From assembly GCA_016744415.1 (NCBI GenBank), contig JADGEL010000001.1, forward strand, positions 744,001 to 808,000: a stretch of 64,000 bases of DNA, read 5' to 3'. This DNA is from Flavobacteriaceae bacterium. Its GTDB lineage: Bacteria > Bacteroidota > Bacteroidia > Flavobacteriales > Flavobacteriaceae. Below, piece by piece: positions 17,979 to 27,201 of the stretch (the first letter of the stretch is position 1; each line of letters begins with the position of its first letter). The notes beneath the pieces were generated by a model. The model made no database searches. It was given only the letters and a program-made list of their open reading frames with translations, and had not been told where the DNA came from. The position numbers and the translations under genes are program-made.

Positions 17979-19109
17979 TTATTTGTTTAAATATTGCTCA
18001 CGTCTGTTAGCATTTTGCTTATGTACGCCTTTTAGATGGTTGTTTTCTACCAAGTATTTTTGACCAGCATAATAATTGCCACCACCATATTTATACTTGA
18101 CTCTTTTCTTGTTGCTTTCAAAATTAAAATGAACAGTTTCATCAAGTGTAAGAAAATCATCACCACAATTGCTATCACCAGCATAATCAACAGTACCATC
18201 TAAAGCGGCAGTTAAATCAGAGCGGTGTAGCCACCAAATCCCTGCTGCTTTTTTATAATACTTAGTTCTAGATTTTAACTTTACACCCCATATTGGGCTA
18301 TATACGGCTTTTACAATCCCTTTCATTTTACGTCTTGTAGCGGTATTCCAAGAAGTCTCATCTCTTTCAATAGAAAAACAAGAGCTTGTTGGTGGGTTAT
18401 GTCCACCTCCAGTATTACCACCACCTGTAGATGTACATCCGCCATAAACCACAACATTAGTTGCTGTTTCTCTAGCAAAGTCATCACATAAAAAATAGGC
18501 GACACGGTTTAGAGTAAAAAGATCTGCATCTGTAATTTCAGCTACACCACCATCAAATACTTTAAAAATAGAGTTTCCAATTTTTACAGCACCTACATTA
18601 TTCAGCACGGTCATTTCTTCTTTGTCTAATTCATAAAAAGTCTTATCTGGGTCATTAGCCTCAATTAAATTGGACTTATTTAGCCAATCATCTTCTGCTA
18701 CTTTATGGTCTTTACGCATAGAGTTTGTAAAGTTATACAAGGTTTCAAAATCTGTTAAAGGCTTGTAGGTATCAAATCCTATAGCTTGCTCTTTGGTGTG
18801 CAATTCATCTGCTGTTTTATTAGGCCATAAGGCTAAAAAAGCATCGTCATGGGCTTCTACATTGGTTTCTAATGTTGCAACGGTTGCTGTAAAAGTAGCA
18901 AGGTCGCTAAAAACCAACAAACTGCTGGAGCCACCTCCACCTCTTGCATAAGCGTTGGTGTATTCTAATAATTGAATTCCAGAAGCCGAACTACCTTCTG
19001 TAGGCGCTTCTATTTGTTGCGATTGAAAATCGTCTTCGGTTGTGCATGAAAAGAAAAGTATCATACTAATTGCTACAGCAAATGAGCTGTAAATTTTAAA
19101 ATTTTTCAT
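17979..19109 (-). CDS. Hypothetical lipoprotein, 376 residues
   Basis: The signal peptide ends FFSC (Cys22), followed by an acidic linker and a Gly/Ser run (ARGGGGSSSLLVF). The middle (about 70-210) is helical and charged. A second Gly-rich segment (CTSTGGGNTGGGHNPPTSSC) precedes a C-terminal beta-rich domain with many basic and aromatic residues and four Cys. It may be surface-exposed. I do not recognise a family. It is the first gene of the pair with the barrel protein. No exact TAnnTTTG box was found upstream. Confidence 0.6.
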   Translation of the reverse strand: MKNFKIYSSFAVAISMILFFSCTTEDDFQSQQIEAPTEGSSASGIQLLEYTNAYARGGGGSSSLLVFSDLATFTATVATLETNVEAHDDAFLALWPNKTADELHTKEQAIGFDTYKPLTDFETLYNFTNSMRKDHKVAEDDWLNKSNLIEANDPDKTFYELDKEEMTVLNNVGAVKIGNSIFKVFDGGVAEITDADLFTLNRVAYFLCDDFARETATNVVVYGGCTSTGGGNTGGGHNPPTSSCFSIERDETSWNTATRRKMKGIVKAVYSPIWGVKLKSRTKYYKKAAGIWWLHRSDLTAALDGTVDYAGDSNCGDDFLTLDETVHFNFESNKKRVKYKYGGGNYYAGQKYLVENNHLKGVHKQNANRREQYLNK

Positions 19110-19166
19110 TGTTAATAATTTTATTACAACACAAAAATTTTATAGATTTGCATTGTAAATTAAACT

Positions 19167-19230
19167 TAATTTTGCGATTACGTTTTTTTACTAAGAAGCC
19201 GTTACCTAGTAGCGGCTTTCTCTATTTTTA
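19167..19230 (+). ncRNA. Possible short transcript with its own promoter and terminator
   Basis: TAATTTTG at 19167-19174 fits the Bacteroidota -7 box. About 20 nt downstream is a 10-bp hairpin (AAGCCGTTAC with GTAGCGGCTT, 19196-19218, one G-U pair, 3-nt loop) followed by TTCTCTATTTTTA. The product would be only about 45-50 nt. It may instead be a leftover terminator of a lost gene. Confidence 0.3.
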
Positions 19231-19425
19231 AGCATAGCTATTTCATAGGGCAAATTTTTAATTTGTACATAATTATAATTGATTTGATAAATTTAAAAAG
19301 AAATGAGAGTCCACAGCAATTATTCTCTTTTTCGAGGTTAAATGTATAAAAAAAAAAAAACGAATCAAAAAATATTTTAACAAAAAATTTAAAAACTGAG
19401 TGATATAGAGTGTTTAAAAGTAAAC

Positions 19426-19433
19426 TATCTTTG
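19426..19433 (+). promoter_or_regulatory. -7 element of the DjlA-like gene
   Basis: TATCTTTG matches TAnnTTTG and lies 21 nt upstream of the ATG at 19455. Confidence 0.6.
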
Positions 19434-19454
19434 TCTCCTTAAAAAAAAGAATAC

Positions 19455-20198
19455 ATGGCAAATTTTACAAAATGGTTTGGAGCAACATTAGGCTTTTCTT
19501 TTGGAGGGCCAATTGGTGGTATCTTAGGGTTTGTAGTAGGTAGTTTCATTGACGGGTTTTCATCTGAAGATGTAAAAAACGCAAAACGATTCAGTCAATC
19601 TAGTGCTAATTCACAATCTGGAGATTTTGAAATGAGCTTGTTAATTTTGGCTGCAGTTGTTATCAAATCGGATGGCAAAGTAGATAAAAGAGAATTAGAT
19701 TATGTTCGCAATCATTTTATTCAAATGTATGGTATAACACGTGCTAATCATGCTTTTAAATTGTTTAGCGGAATCATTAAAAATGATAAAATTTCTACCC
19801 GTCAAGTGTGTATGCAAATTCGCCAGCACATGACACATGCTACACGTTTGCAATTGATTCACTTTTTATTCGGAATTGCCAATGCTGATGGTCATGTAAA
19901 TAAGGATGAAGTTGATATGATTCATAAAATTGCGGGTTATTTATATATCAATGATCATGATTATGAATCGCTTAAGGCTATGTTTTATGATGGAGTTGAC
20001 AATGCATATAAGGTATTAGAAATTGAAAAATCTGCTACTGATAGCGAAGTAAAAAAAGCCTATCGAAAAATGGTAAAAAAACACCACCCAGATAAATTAC
20101 AACATTTAGGAGAAGAGCATTTACAAGGTGCAGAGGAAAAATTTAGGCAAATTCAAAAAGCCTACGAAAGCATTCAGAAAGAAAGGGGGATGAAATAA
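19455..20198 (+). CDS. DjlA-like co-chaperone (TerB + J domain)
   Basis: A 247-residue protein. The N-terminal Gly-rich hydrophobic segment (ATLGFSFGGPIGGILGFVVG) can insert in the membrane. A TerB-like helical domain spans about 55-165 (VVIKSDGKVDKRELDYV, FGIANADGHVNKDEVDMI), and a C-terminal J domain has the HPD motif in KKHHPDKLQH. J domains stimulate DnaK ATPase, so this is probably a membrane-tethered DnaK partner, as DjlA is. It is a single-gene unit. Confidence 0.88.
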   Translation: MANFTKWFGATLGFSFGGPIGGILGFVVGSFIDGFSSEDVKNAKRFSQSSANSQSGDFEMSLLILAAVVIKSDGKVDKRELDYVRNHFIQMYGITRANHAFKLFSGIIKNDKISTRQVCMQIRQHMTHATRLQLIHFLFGIANADGHVNKDEVDMIHKIAGYLYINDHDYESLKAMFYDGVDNAYKVLEIEKSATDSEVKKAYRKMVKKHHPDKLQHLGEEHLQGAEEKFRQIQKAYESIQKERGMK

Positions 20199-20204
20199 TT
20201 TTCA

Positions 20205-20278
20205 GTCATTGCGAATGAAATGAAGTAATCTGTATAATTATAAGTAGATTATTTCAGTTATGCTTCTTTCGTAATGAC
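20205..20278. repeat. GTCATT-type dispersed palindromic repeat
   Basis: An imperfect inverted repeat: GTCATTGCGAATGAAATGAA at the left, AGATT...TTCTTTCGTAATGAC at the right, with AATCT/AGATT near the centre. It matches the GTCATTGCGA...AGCAATCT pattern of Bacteroidota intergenic repeats. It lies between the DjlA-like gene and ileS. Confidence 0.65.
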
Positions 20279-20416
20279 CATTAATATTGTTATTATTAAT
20301 AATGATAATCAGCCTATTATTAAACATTGAAATTCAATAAATTATAGTTAAATTGACCATAGAAAGGTCCTCAATAATTTAACCCGAGCTACATCAACTA
20401 TTTTCCTAAAATTCAT

Positions 20417-20424
20417 TAATTTTG
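20417..20424 (+). promoter_or_regulatory. -7 element of ileS
   Basis: TAATTTTG matches TAnnTTTG and lies 24 nt upstream of the ATG at 20449. The TTG of the longer frame (20422) is part of this box, so that start is rejected. Confidence 0.65.
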
Positions 20425-20448
20425 CAATCTTATAGAATTATCGAAATA

Positions 20449-23400
20449 ATGAGCAAAAAATTTAAAGAATATAAAGGATTAAACTTACCCAATGTTGCAA
20501 GTGAAACACTTAATTTTTGGGAAGAAAATTCTATTTTTCAAAAGAGTATCACCTCAAGAGATGGCAAAAAGCCATTTGTTTTTTTTGAAGGACCACCTTC
20601 TGCAAACGGACTTCCAGGAATTCATCATGTTATGGGGCGGACGATTAAGGATATTTTTTGCCGTTATAAAACCCTACAAGGGTTTCAGGTAAAAAGAAAA
20701 GCAGGTTGGGATACACATGGGCTTCCAATTGAACTAGGTGTAGAAAAAGAATTAGGAATTACCAAAGAAGATATTGGCACAAAAATTAGTGTAGAAGAAT
20801 ACAATACAGCGTGTAGAAAAGCGGTGATGCGCTATACTGATATTTGGGAAAAATTGACCAAACAAATGGGGCATTGGGTAGATATGAAAGACCCGTATGT
20901 TACCTACGAACCAAAATATATGGAGTCGGTTTGGTGGTTGTTAAAAGAATTACACAGCAAAAATTTATTGTACAAAGGTTATACAATACAACCATACTCT
21001 CCAAAAGCAGGTACAGGTTTAAGTTCTCATGAAATTAACCAGCCAGGGGCATATCAAGATGTAACAGACACTACCATTGTTGCACAGTTTAAAATGACAA
21101 AAGGTCAAGTTCTTCCTTTTGGTGAAGAAGTAAAGGACGCTCATTTCCTTGCTTGGACCACAACCCCTTGGACATTGCCTTCAAACACAGCATTGACTGT
21201 TGGTAAAAAGATTGATTATGTTTTAGTAAAAACATTTAACCAATATACGTTCGAAGCAGCAAATTTAATTTTGGCAAAACCCTTAGTTGGAAAACAATTT
21301 GGGAAAAAATTTAAGCAAGTTGATACTGTTGAAGAATTATCATCTTATGAAAAAGGAGCAAAAAAGATTCCTTTTATTATTGTTGATGAGTGTAAAGGTG
21401 CTGATTTAGTCGGAATTAAATATGAGCAATTATTGCCATATACTTTACCTTATCAAAATCCTGAAAATGCATTTAGAGTAATTTCTGGAGACTTTGTAAC
21501 TACCGAAGATGGTACCGGAGTTGTGCATACAGCACCTACTTTTGGTGCCGATGATGCCTTGGTTGCAAAACAAGCAACTCCTGAAATTCCGCCAATGTTA
21601 GTGTTGGATGATAACGATAACCTAGTTCCGTTGGTTGACTTGCAAGGGCGATTTACAAAACACATGGCTGAGTTTGCTGGCAAGTATGTAAAGAATGAAT
21701 ATTATGATGATGGTGCTGCACCAGATAAATCTGTTGATATTGAAATTGCTATCAAACTAAAAGAAGAAAATAAAGCTTTTCATGTAGAAAAGTACAAACA
21801 TAATTATCCACATTGTTGGAGAACTGACAAACCAATTTTATATTACCCATTGGATTCTTGGTTTATAAAAGTCACTGAAAAACGTGACCGCATGTATGAG
21901 CTTAATCAAGAAATTAACTGGAAACCAAAAAATACAGGTGAAGGACGTTTTGGGAATTGGTTAAAAAACGCTAATGATTGGAATTTATCTCGTTCACGTT
22001 ATTGGGGTATTCCATTGCCAATTTGGAGATCTGAGGACGGTACGGAAGAAATTTTGATTGGATCAGTAGAAGAATTAAAATCTGAAATGAAAAAAGCGAT
22101 TGATGCTGGAGTTTTAGAAAAAGATATTTATGCTGATTTTGAAGTTGGAAATATGACCGATGCAAATTATGCGAAGTTAGATTTACATAAAAATATTGTT
22201 GACCAAATTACGTTGGTTTCTCCATTAGGAAAACCAATGAAGCGTGAAGCAGACTTAATTGATGTTTGGTTCGATTCTGGCTCAATGCCTTATGCACAAT
22301 GGCATTATCCTTTTGAAAACAAGGAGCTAATAGATGAAAAGAAATTTTATCCCGCAGATTTTATTGCCGAAGGAGTAGATCAAACACGTGGATGGTTTTA
22401 TACACTACATGCAATAGGAACAATGGTTTTTGATTCGAAAGCATACAAAAATGTGGTGTCTAACGGATTGGTTTTAGACAAACATGGCAAGAAAATGTCA
22501 AAACGTTTAGGTAATGGTGTTGATCCGTTTGTAACGATGGATAAATTTGGACCAGATGCTACGCGTTGGTATATGATTTCGAATGCAAACCCTTGGGACA
22601 ACCTTAAGTTTGATATTGACGGAATTGATGAGGTACGACGAAAATTTTTCGGAACCTTATATAACACGTACTCGTTCTTTACGTTATATGCTAACATTGA
22701 CAAATTCTCTTATACAGAAGATGAAGTTGCAATTGAAGATAGGCTAGAAATTGATCGTTGGATTTTATCAGAATTAAATACATTGATAAAACAGGTTCAA
22801 GAGTCTTATGATGATTATGAACCTACCAAAGCTGCTCGTGCTATACAAGATTTTGTAACTGAGAATTTGAGTAATTGGTTTGTGAGATTGAGCAGAAGAC
22901 GTTTTTGGAAAGGTGATTATCAACAAGATAAAATTTCGGCATACCAAACGTTGTACACCTGCATGTTAACAGTGGCAAAATTGGCATCGCCAATTGCACC
23001 ATTTTTTATGGACAACCTCTATAAAGATTTAACTGCTGTTTCTGGTAAAGGTTTGGAATCTGTTCATTTAGAAGAGTTCCCAAAACACGATGTTTCTTTG
23101 GTGAATTCAGATTTAGAACGTAAGATGCAAAAGGCTCAAAAAATATCATCAATGGTATTGTCATTACGCAAAAAAGAAATGATAAAAGTGCGTCAGCCGC
23201 TGCAAATAGTGATGATTCCGGTATTAGACAATCAGGATAGAGAAGATATTTTAGCGATTGAAAACTTGATACTATCTGAAGTAAATGTAAAAGAAATTGA
23301 ATTGTTAGATGATGCTTCTGGAATATTGGTTAAGAATATTAAGCCAAATTTCAAAGTACTTGGACCTAAATATGGTAAGGAGATGAGGTTTGTTGGTGCC

Positions 23401-23850
23401 GCAATACAAACATTGACTCAAGAAGATATTAACAAAATTGAAAATGATGGTGCAATTGATTTGAAATTAGGTGATAATTTTGTAAAATTGTCTATCGACG
23501 AAGTTGAAATCTCATCACAAGATATTGAAGGTTGGTTGGTTGCTAATCAAGGTGGATTAACAGTTGCTTTAGATGTAACTATTTCTGATGATTTACGTAA
23601 AGAAGGAAATGCACGCGAGTTGATAAATAGAGTGCAAAATCTACGTAAAGATTCTGGTCTTGATGTTACGGATAAAATAAAATTGAGTATTGAAAACAAT
23701 TCGATTTTAGCTAAAGCAGTTGAAGCTAACGAGCAATATATCAAAAATGAAACACTCACAACCGAATTGAATTTTGTTGATATTATTGAAAAAGGAACAG
23801 AGATCGTTTTTGACGATGTTAAAACGAAAATATTAATTGAAAAATTTTAA
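20449..23850 (+). CDS. ileS: Isoleucyl-tRNA synthetase, long type, with GXHH motif
   Basis: A 1133-residue class I synthetase that charges tRNA-Ile and edits Val-tRNA-Ile. The editing domain (CP1) is present (LAWTTTPWTLPSNTAL, GTGVVHTAPTFGADD). KMSKS reads KHGKKMSKRLGN. The usual HXGH signature is replaced: PPSANGLPGIHHVMG gives G57-I58-H59-H60, with the outer Gly and His exchanged. The length and C-terminal region fit the eukaryote-like type 2 IleRS. The start is the ATG at 20449. The dksA-like gene follows after 3 bp, so the two form an operon. Confidence 0.96.
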   Translation: MSKKFKEYKGLNLPNVASETLNFWEENSIFQKSITSRDGKKPFVFFEGPPSANGLPGIHHVMGRTIKDIFCRYKTLQGFQVKRKAGWDTHGLPIELGVEKELGITKEDIGTKISVEEYNTACRKAVMRYTDIWEKLTKQMGHWVDMKDPYVTYEPKYMESVWWLLKELHSKNLLYKGYTIQPYSPKAGTGLSSHEINQPGAYQDVTDTTIVAQFKMTKGQVLPFGEEVKDAHFLAWTTTPWTLPSNTALTVGKKIDYVLVKTFNQYTFEAANLILAKPLVGKQFGKKFKQVDTVEELSSYEKGAKKIPFIIVDECKGADLVGIKYEQLLPYTLPYQNPENAFRVISGDFVTTEDGTGVVHTAPTFGADDALVAKQATPEIPPMLVLDDNDNLVPLVDLQGRFTKHMAEFAGKYVKNEYYDDGAAPDKSVDIEIAIKLKEENKAFHVEKYKHNYPHCWRTDKPILYYPLDSWFIKVTEKRDRMYELNQEINWKPKNTGEGRFGNWLKNANDWNLSRSRYWGIPLPIWRSEDGTEEILIGSVEELKSEMKKAIDAGVLEKDIYADFEVGNMTDANYAKLDLHKNIVDQITLVSPLGKPMKREADLIDVWFDSGSMPYAQWHYPFENKELIDEKKFYPADFIAEGVDQTRGWFYTLHAIGTMVFDSKAYKNVVSNGLVLDKHGKKMSKRLGNGVDPFVTMDKFGPDATRWYMISNANPWDNLKFDIDGIDEVRRKFFGTLYNTYSFFTLYANIDKFSYTEDEVAIEDRLEIDRWILSELNTLIKQVQESYDDYEPTKAARAIQDFVTENLSNWFVRLSRRRFWKGDYQQDKISAYQTLYTCMLTVAKLASPIAPFFMDNLYKDLTAVSGKGLESVHLEEFPKHDVSLVNSDLERKMQKAQKISSMVLSLRKKEMIKVRQPLQIVMIPVLDNQDREDILAIENLILSEVNVKEIELLDDASGILVKNIKPNFKVLGPKYGKEMRFVGAAIQTLTQEDINKIENDGAIDLKLGDNFVKLSIDEVEISSQDIEGWLVANQGGLTVALDVTISDDLRKEGNARELINRVQNLRKDSGLDVTDKIKLSIENNSILAKAVEANEQYIKNETLTTELNFVDIIEKGTEIVFDDVKTKILIEKF

Positions 23851-23853
23851 AAT

Positions 23854-24231
23854 ATGACTACAAATCCCGTAAAATATTCAGATAAAGATTTAGAAGAATT
23901 CAAAGGAATAATTTTAGAAAAAATTAGACTTGCGCAAGAAGATTTAGATTTGTTAAAAGGTACTTTTAAAAATGACAGAAATAACGGAACTGAAGATACA
24001 TCTCCAACATTTAAAGGTTTTGAAGAAGGCTCTGAAACAATGAGTAAAGAATCAAATGTACAATTGGCAATACGTCAAGAGAAATTTATTCGCGACTTAA
24101 ACAATGCCTTATTGCGTATTGAAAACAAGACCTATGGCATATGTCGTGTTACAGGAAAACTGATTCAGAAAGAGCGTTTAAAATTAGTGCCTCATGCTAC
24201 GTTGAGCATTGAAGCTAAAAAAATGCAATAG
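23854..24231 (+). CDS. DksA/TraR-family regulator
   Basis: A 125-residue protein with an N-terminal coiled coil (about 8-45) and the C-terminal TraR/DksA globular segment YGICRVTGKLIQKERLKLVP. Only the first Cys of the usual zinc CxxC pairs is present (CRVT), as in other flavobacterial members that I know. Such proteins bind the RNA polymerase secondary channel and alter promoter selection. It is 3 bp downstream of ileS and 76 bp upstream of lspA. Confidence 0.88.
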   Translation: MTTNPVKYSDKDLEEFKGIILEKIRLAQEDLDLLKGTFKNDRNNGTEDTSPTFKGFEEGSETMSKESNVQLAIRQEKFIRDLNNALLRIENKTYGICRVTGKLIQKERLKLVPHATLSIEAKKMQ

Positions 24232-24254
24232 TTTAAAAACTGTTTAAATTAATT

Positions 24255-24294
24255 AGAAAACTTATCTACAAAATATTTTGAAGATAAGTTTTCT
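24255..24294 (+). repeat. Inverted repeat between dksA-like gene and lspA
   Basis: A perfect 13-bp stem (AGAAAACTTATCT with AGATAAGTTTTCT) with a 14-nt loop, ending 13 nt before the lspA ATG. No T-run follows directly, so it may be an attenuating or processing hairpin rather than a strong terminator. Confidence 0.5.
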
Positions 24295-24307
24295 TGTAAC
24301 TACAAAA

Positions 24308-24937
24308 ATGAGCCAATTACAAAAATCCATTTTTATTATTTTTATTATTTTACTGATTGATCAAATCGTAAAAATCTATATTAAAACTCATTTTTATTAT
24401 GGTGAGTCTATTAATATCTTAGGGTTAGATTGGGCACAATTACGATTTGTAGAAAATAATGGAATGGCTTGGGGTACCGAGTTTGGTGGTAAAACAGGGA
24501 AATTATTTTTAACAATATTTAGATTGTTTGCTATAATTGGGATTGGTTTTTGGCTGGTAAGCTCTATTAAAAAAAATGCCCCAAAAAAACTATTATTTGC
24601 TATCGCTTTAATTTTTGCGGGTGCATTAGGCAATATTATTGACTCTGTATTTTATGGATTAATTTTCAACACTCCCGGTGGATTTGAAGTTGCAACTTTA
24701 TTTGCTGGAGATAATTACAGTACCTTGTTTCACGGTAAAGTTGTAGATATGTTTTACTTCCCATTTATAAAAAATGGAGTATTCCCTTCTTGGTTTCCTT
24801 TTGTTGGCGATCAAACTTTCACCTTCTTTAACGCCATTTTTAATGTAGCAGATTTTGCTATTTCTTGTGGGGTCGGAATTTTAATTGTGTTTAACAAAAC
24901 TGTTTTTCCAAAAGAAGAAAAAATAACACTAGAATAG
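24308..24937 (+). CDS. lspA: Lipoprotein signal peptidase (signal peptidase II)
   Basis: A 209-residue inner-membrane aspartyl protease that removes signal peptides from prolipoproteins. Four transmembrane segments are visible. The family motifs are VENNGMAWG, ALGNIIDSVFYG (first catalytic Asp) and NVADFAIS (second Asp), with VVDMFYFPF between them. The start is the ATG at 24308; a TTG 30 bp upstream lies in the hairpin. Several lipoproteins in this window would be its substrates. Confidence 0.94.
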   Translation: MSQLQKSIFIIFIILLIDQIVKIYIKTHFYYGESINILGLDWAQLRFVENNGMAWGTEFGGKTGKLFLTIFRLFAIIGIGFWLVSSIKKNAPKKLLFAIALIFAGALGNIIDSVFYGLIFNTPGGFEVATLFAGDNYSTLFHGKVVDMFYFPFIKNGVFPSWFPFVGDQTFTFFNAIFNVADFAISCGVGILIVFNKTVFPKEEKITLE

Positions 24938-24938
24938 G

Positions 24939-26177
24939 TTAATTAGATTTTAAGCTTTTAATTTCCTCAATCAATTTTTCAAGGTGATCAACCTCTACAT
25001 GGTCCATAATCACCACCTTATACCATTTGTTATTGCCGTCATGTGTTTCTGGAACTAAATCGTATTTTTTCTCAACTTTAACAGGGATATCCTCAGATTT
25101 CATAGTAACAATATTCATATGAGGATTGCGGTAATAGTCAATGTTTAAATTATCTAATTGATCACAAAACCATTTTGTTCTCATCAATAGTACAGAAATT
25201 TTCTCAAACCATTTATGTGGGCCATAACTAAATAGAATCATCCAAACAGCCATTGCATTTGCTCCAGACCTACTTCCACAAAGAGTTAAATCCATACCGT
25301 TTACATACTGAGCTTCTTTGGTTAATACATTTTGAATTAGCCCTTTTTTACAGATAAAAACTCCTGTTCCGTAAGGCGCTTGTAACATTTTATGAGCATC
25401 TATGGTAATAGAATTTATATGTGGATTGTTTAATCCAATATCTTCTCGACCCTTACTAAATGGATAAATAAATCCACCAAAAGCGGCATCAATGTGAATT
25501 TTAAAATCCACATTTAGCTCTTCCATAACATCAACAAATAAGTTAGGGTTATCTACAGAACCAAACATAGTTGTTGCCATATTTGATATAACTATAAAAT
25601 GTTTTTTTCCTTGCTCTTTTGCAGTTTTAATTAAATCAAAAAGAACTTTTCTTTGAATCAAACGCGTTTCAAAATCTACCGGAACAATAATGTGATCTAA
25701 ACCTAATAAGTTAGCTCCTTTTGGGATTGAGTAGTGTGTATCTTCAGATGCAACAATAGCAATTTCGTTAAAACTGGCATTCTCATTATTTACATAATGA
25801 TTTCGATAAACCCAAATGGCTTGTATGTTAGCTTCTGTACCGCCAGTGGCTATATATCCGTCAAAATTGTCAGGTTCGCAGTTAAAAAAATCAACAGCTA
25901 AAACATTTATAACTTCTTTTTCTAATTCATGCGTACCGCTAAAAGCATGCTCAGATTCACCCAAAGTATGGCACCCAATATGATTTGGGTTTGAGACATA
26001 GGCTCTTAATAAAGGGGCATCCTTTAAAAATGGGGCATTGTCATAAAATACGTTTCCATCTAGTTTTGATGCGGGATAACCCAAAGAAATATCATTCGAA
26101 AAATCGACATTGCGTTTAAGAGAAGTATCAATTTTTTTTGCCAATTCTTCTTTAGAATATTTTTTCCAATACTGCAT
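24939..26177 (-). CDS. PLP-dependent group II amino-acid decarboxylase
   Basis: A 412-residue cytoplasmic enzyme. The PLP lysine is Lys263 in ITIDAHKMLQAPYGTG, with His in DTHYSIPKGANLLG, Asp in HIDAAFGGF and the TGGTEANIQA phosphate-binding loop. It resembles bacterial histidine decarboxylases and aspartate/tyrosine-type decarboxylases; the substrate cannot be fixed from sequence. It stands alone with its own -7 box and is convergent with lspA (1 bp between stops). Confidence 0.85.
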   Translation of the reverse strand: MQYWKKYSKEELAKKIDTSLKRNVDFSNDISLGYPASKLDGNVFYDNAPFLKDAPLLRAYVSNPNHIGCHTLGESEHAFSGTHELEKEVINVLAVDFFNCEPDNFDGYIATGGTEANIQAIWVYRNHYVNNENASFNEIAIVASEDTHYSIPKGANLLGLDHIIVPVDFETRLIQRKVLFDLIKTAKEQGKKHFIVISNMATTMFGSVDNPNLFVDVMEELNVDFKIHIDAAFGGFIYPFSKGREDIGLNNPHINSITIDAHKMLQAPYGTGVFICKKGLIQNVLTKEAQYVNGMDLTLCGSRSGANAMAVWMILFSYGPHKWFEKISVLLMRTKWFCDQLDNLNIDYYRNPHMNIVTMKSEDIPVKVEKKYDLVPETHDGNNKWYKVVIMDHVEVDHLEKLIEEIKSLKSN

Positions 26178-26191
26178 AATTTATTTTTTTG

Positions 26192-26199
26192 CAAAATTA
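26192..26199 (-). promoter_or_regulatory. -7 element of the decarboxylase gene
   Basis: Minus-strand TAATTTTG matches TAnnTTTG and lies 14 nt upstream of the ATG at 26177. Confidence 0.55.
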
Positions 26200-26255
26200 C
26201 GAGTTATCTCTAAATAAAAGATATTTATATCATTTAATATAGAGGGGTATTAGTC

Positions 26256-27188
26256 TTATTTTTTACCTCTAGCAATTTGCTCTTGGGGCAATAAACAATT
26301 GTAAACAAATTTATTTACGGGAGTTTCAATTCCGTGTTTTATTCCTTGTTTTACAATATACCCATTAAAGTTTTCTAGCTCTGATGGTCTGCCTTCCATA
26401 ATATCGCGCTGGGTAGAAGCGGTAGAATTATAAGGCTGATTTACAATAAAACCCATCAACATTTTATCCATACCTATGGGTAAATTTACTCCTTTGGCAA
26501 TAGCAATTGCATAAATTTCTTCAACAGTTTTTTGAAGAAGATTTTGAGTTTCTTCATTTTTAACCATTGCTCCTATACTCACACGAGTCAAGGCTCCAAG
26601 ACCACTTACAGCACAAATGAACATGAATTTTTTCCAAATATCAGCAATAATATCTTCAGGAATTACTGTCTTGAATTTTGCCTTTTCAAATTCGGATTTT
26701 AAGGTGAGAATACGAGCTGTTTTTTCGTTGTTTATTTCCCCGAAATTAATTTCTGGCGGATAAAAGAAATGATTGATAATTCCGTAGCCATCTATCTTAG
26801 CATAGATTTTACAAAAACCTGCAATGATGTGATTTTTATCAATTACTGAAAGTAACTTGCTAACATTATTTACACCATTTTGTAATGGCAGTATCAAAGT
26901 ACTCACATTTAAAATAGGTTTAATAGCTTTGGCTGCATCTAACATTTGCCAGGATTTTACACCTAATATAATTAAATCGAAATCAGGATTTAAAGTTGAA
27001 ACAGTATCTGTAGCGTTACAAGAATTTACTGTAAAGTCGCCGTCAATACTTTTAATTTGAAAGCCATTTTTTTTGATAGCTTCTAAATGTTTTCCTCTTG
27101 CAATAAAGGTAACATCGTTACCTGCTTCGGCTAATCTTGCACCAAAATATCCACCAACCGCACCTGTACCGTAAATAAGTATTTTCAT
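26256..27188 (-). CDS. panE: 2-dehydropantoate 2-reductase
   Basis: A 310-residue enzyme that reduces ketopantoate to pantoate with NADPH in pantothenate and CoA synthesis. The N-terminal Rossmann signature is IYGTGAVGGYFGARLAEAG. The conserved KPILNVSTLILPLQNGVNN segment and the catalytic Lys region (IWKKFMFICAVSGLGALTR) follow. It starts 13 bp after the DtxR-type regulator gene on the same strand, an unusual pairing that suggests readthrough transcription. Confidence 0.88.
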   Translation of the reverse strand: MKILIYGTGAVGGYFGARLAEAGNDVTFIARGKHLEAIKKNGFQIKSIDGDFTVNSCNATDTVSTLNPDFDLIILGVKSWQMLDAAKAIKPILNVSTLILPLQNGVNNVSKLLSVIDKNHIIAGFCKIYAKIDGYGIINHFFYPPEINFGEINNEKTARILTLKSEFEKAKFKTVIPEDIIADIWKKFMFICAVSGLGALTRVSIGAMVKNEETQNLLQKTVEEIYAIAIAKGVNLPIGMDKMLMGFIVNQPYNSTASTQRDIMEGRPSELENFNGYIVKQGIKHGIETPVNKFVYNCLLPQEQIARGKK

Positions 27189-27201
27189 TTTTTATTTAAA
27201 A

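Larger units (their letters stand above)
19110..19454. other. Divergent intergenic region, 345 bp
   Basis: No gene is visible. It holds plus-strand boxes TAGATTTG (19143-19150) and TAATTTTG (19167-19174), a hairpin at 19196-19218 and the djlA-like promoter at 19426-19433. The remainder is A/T-rich, with a run of 12 A near 19350. Confidence 0.7.

Noticed and set aside
20282-20448. T-box or other tRNA-sensing leader upstream of ileS
   Set aside because: The promoter box lies only 24 nt from the ATG, leaving no room for a leader. No T-box sequence was found.
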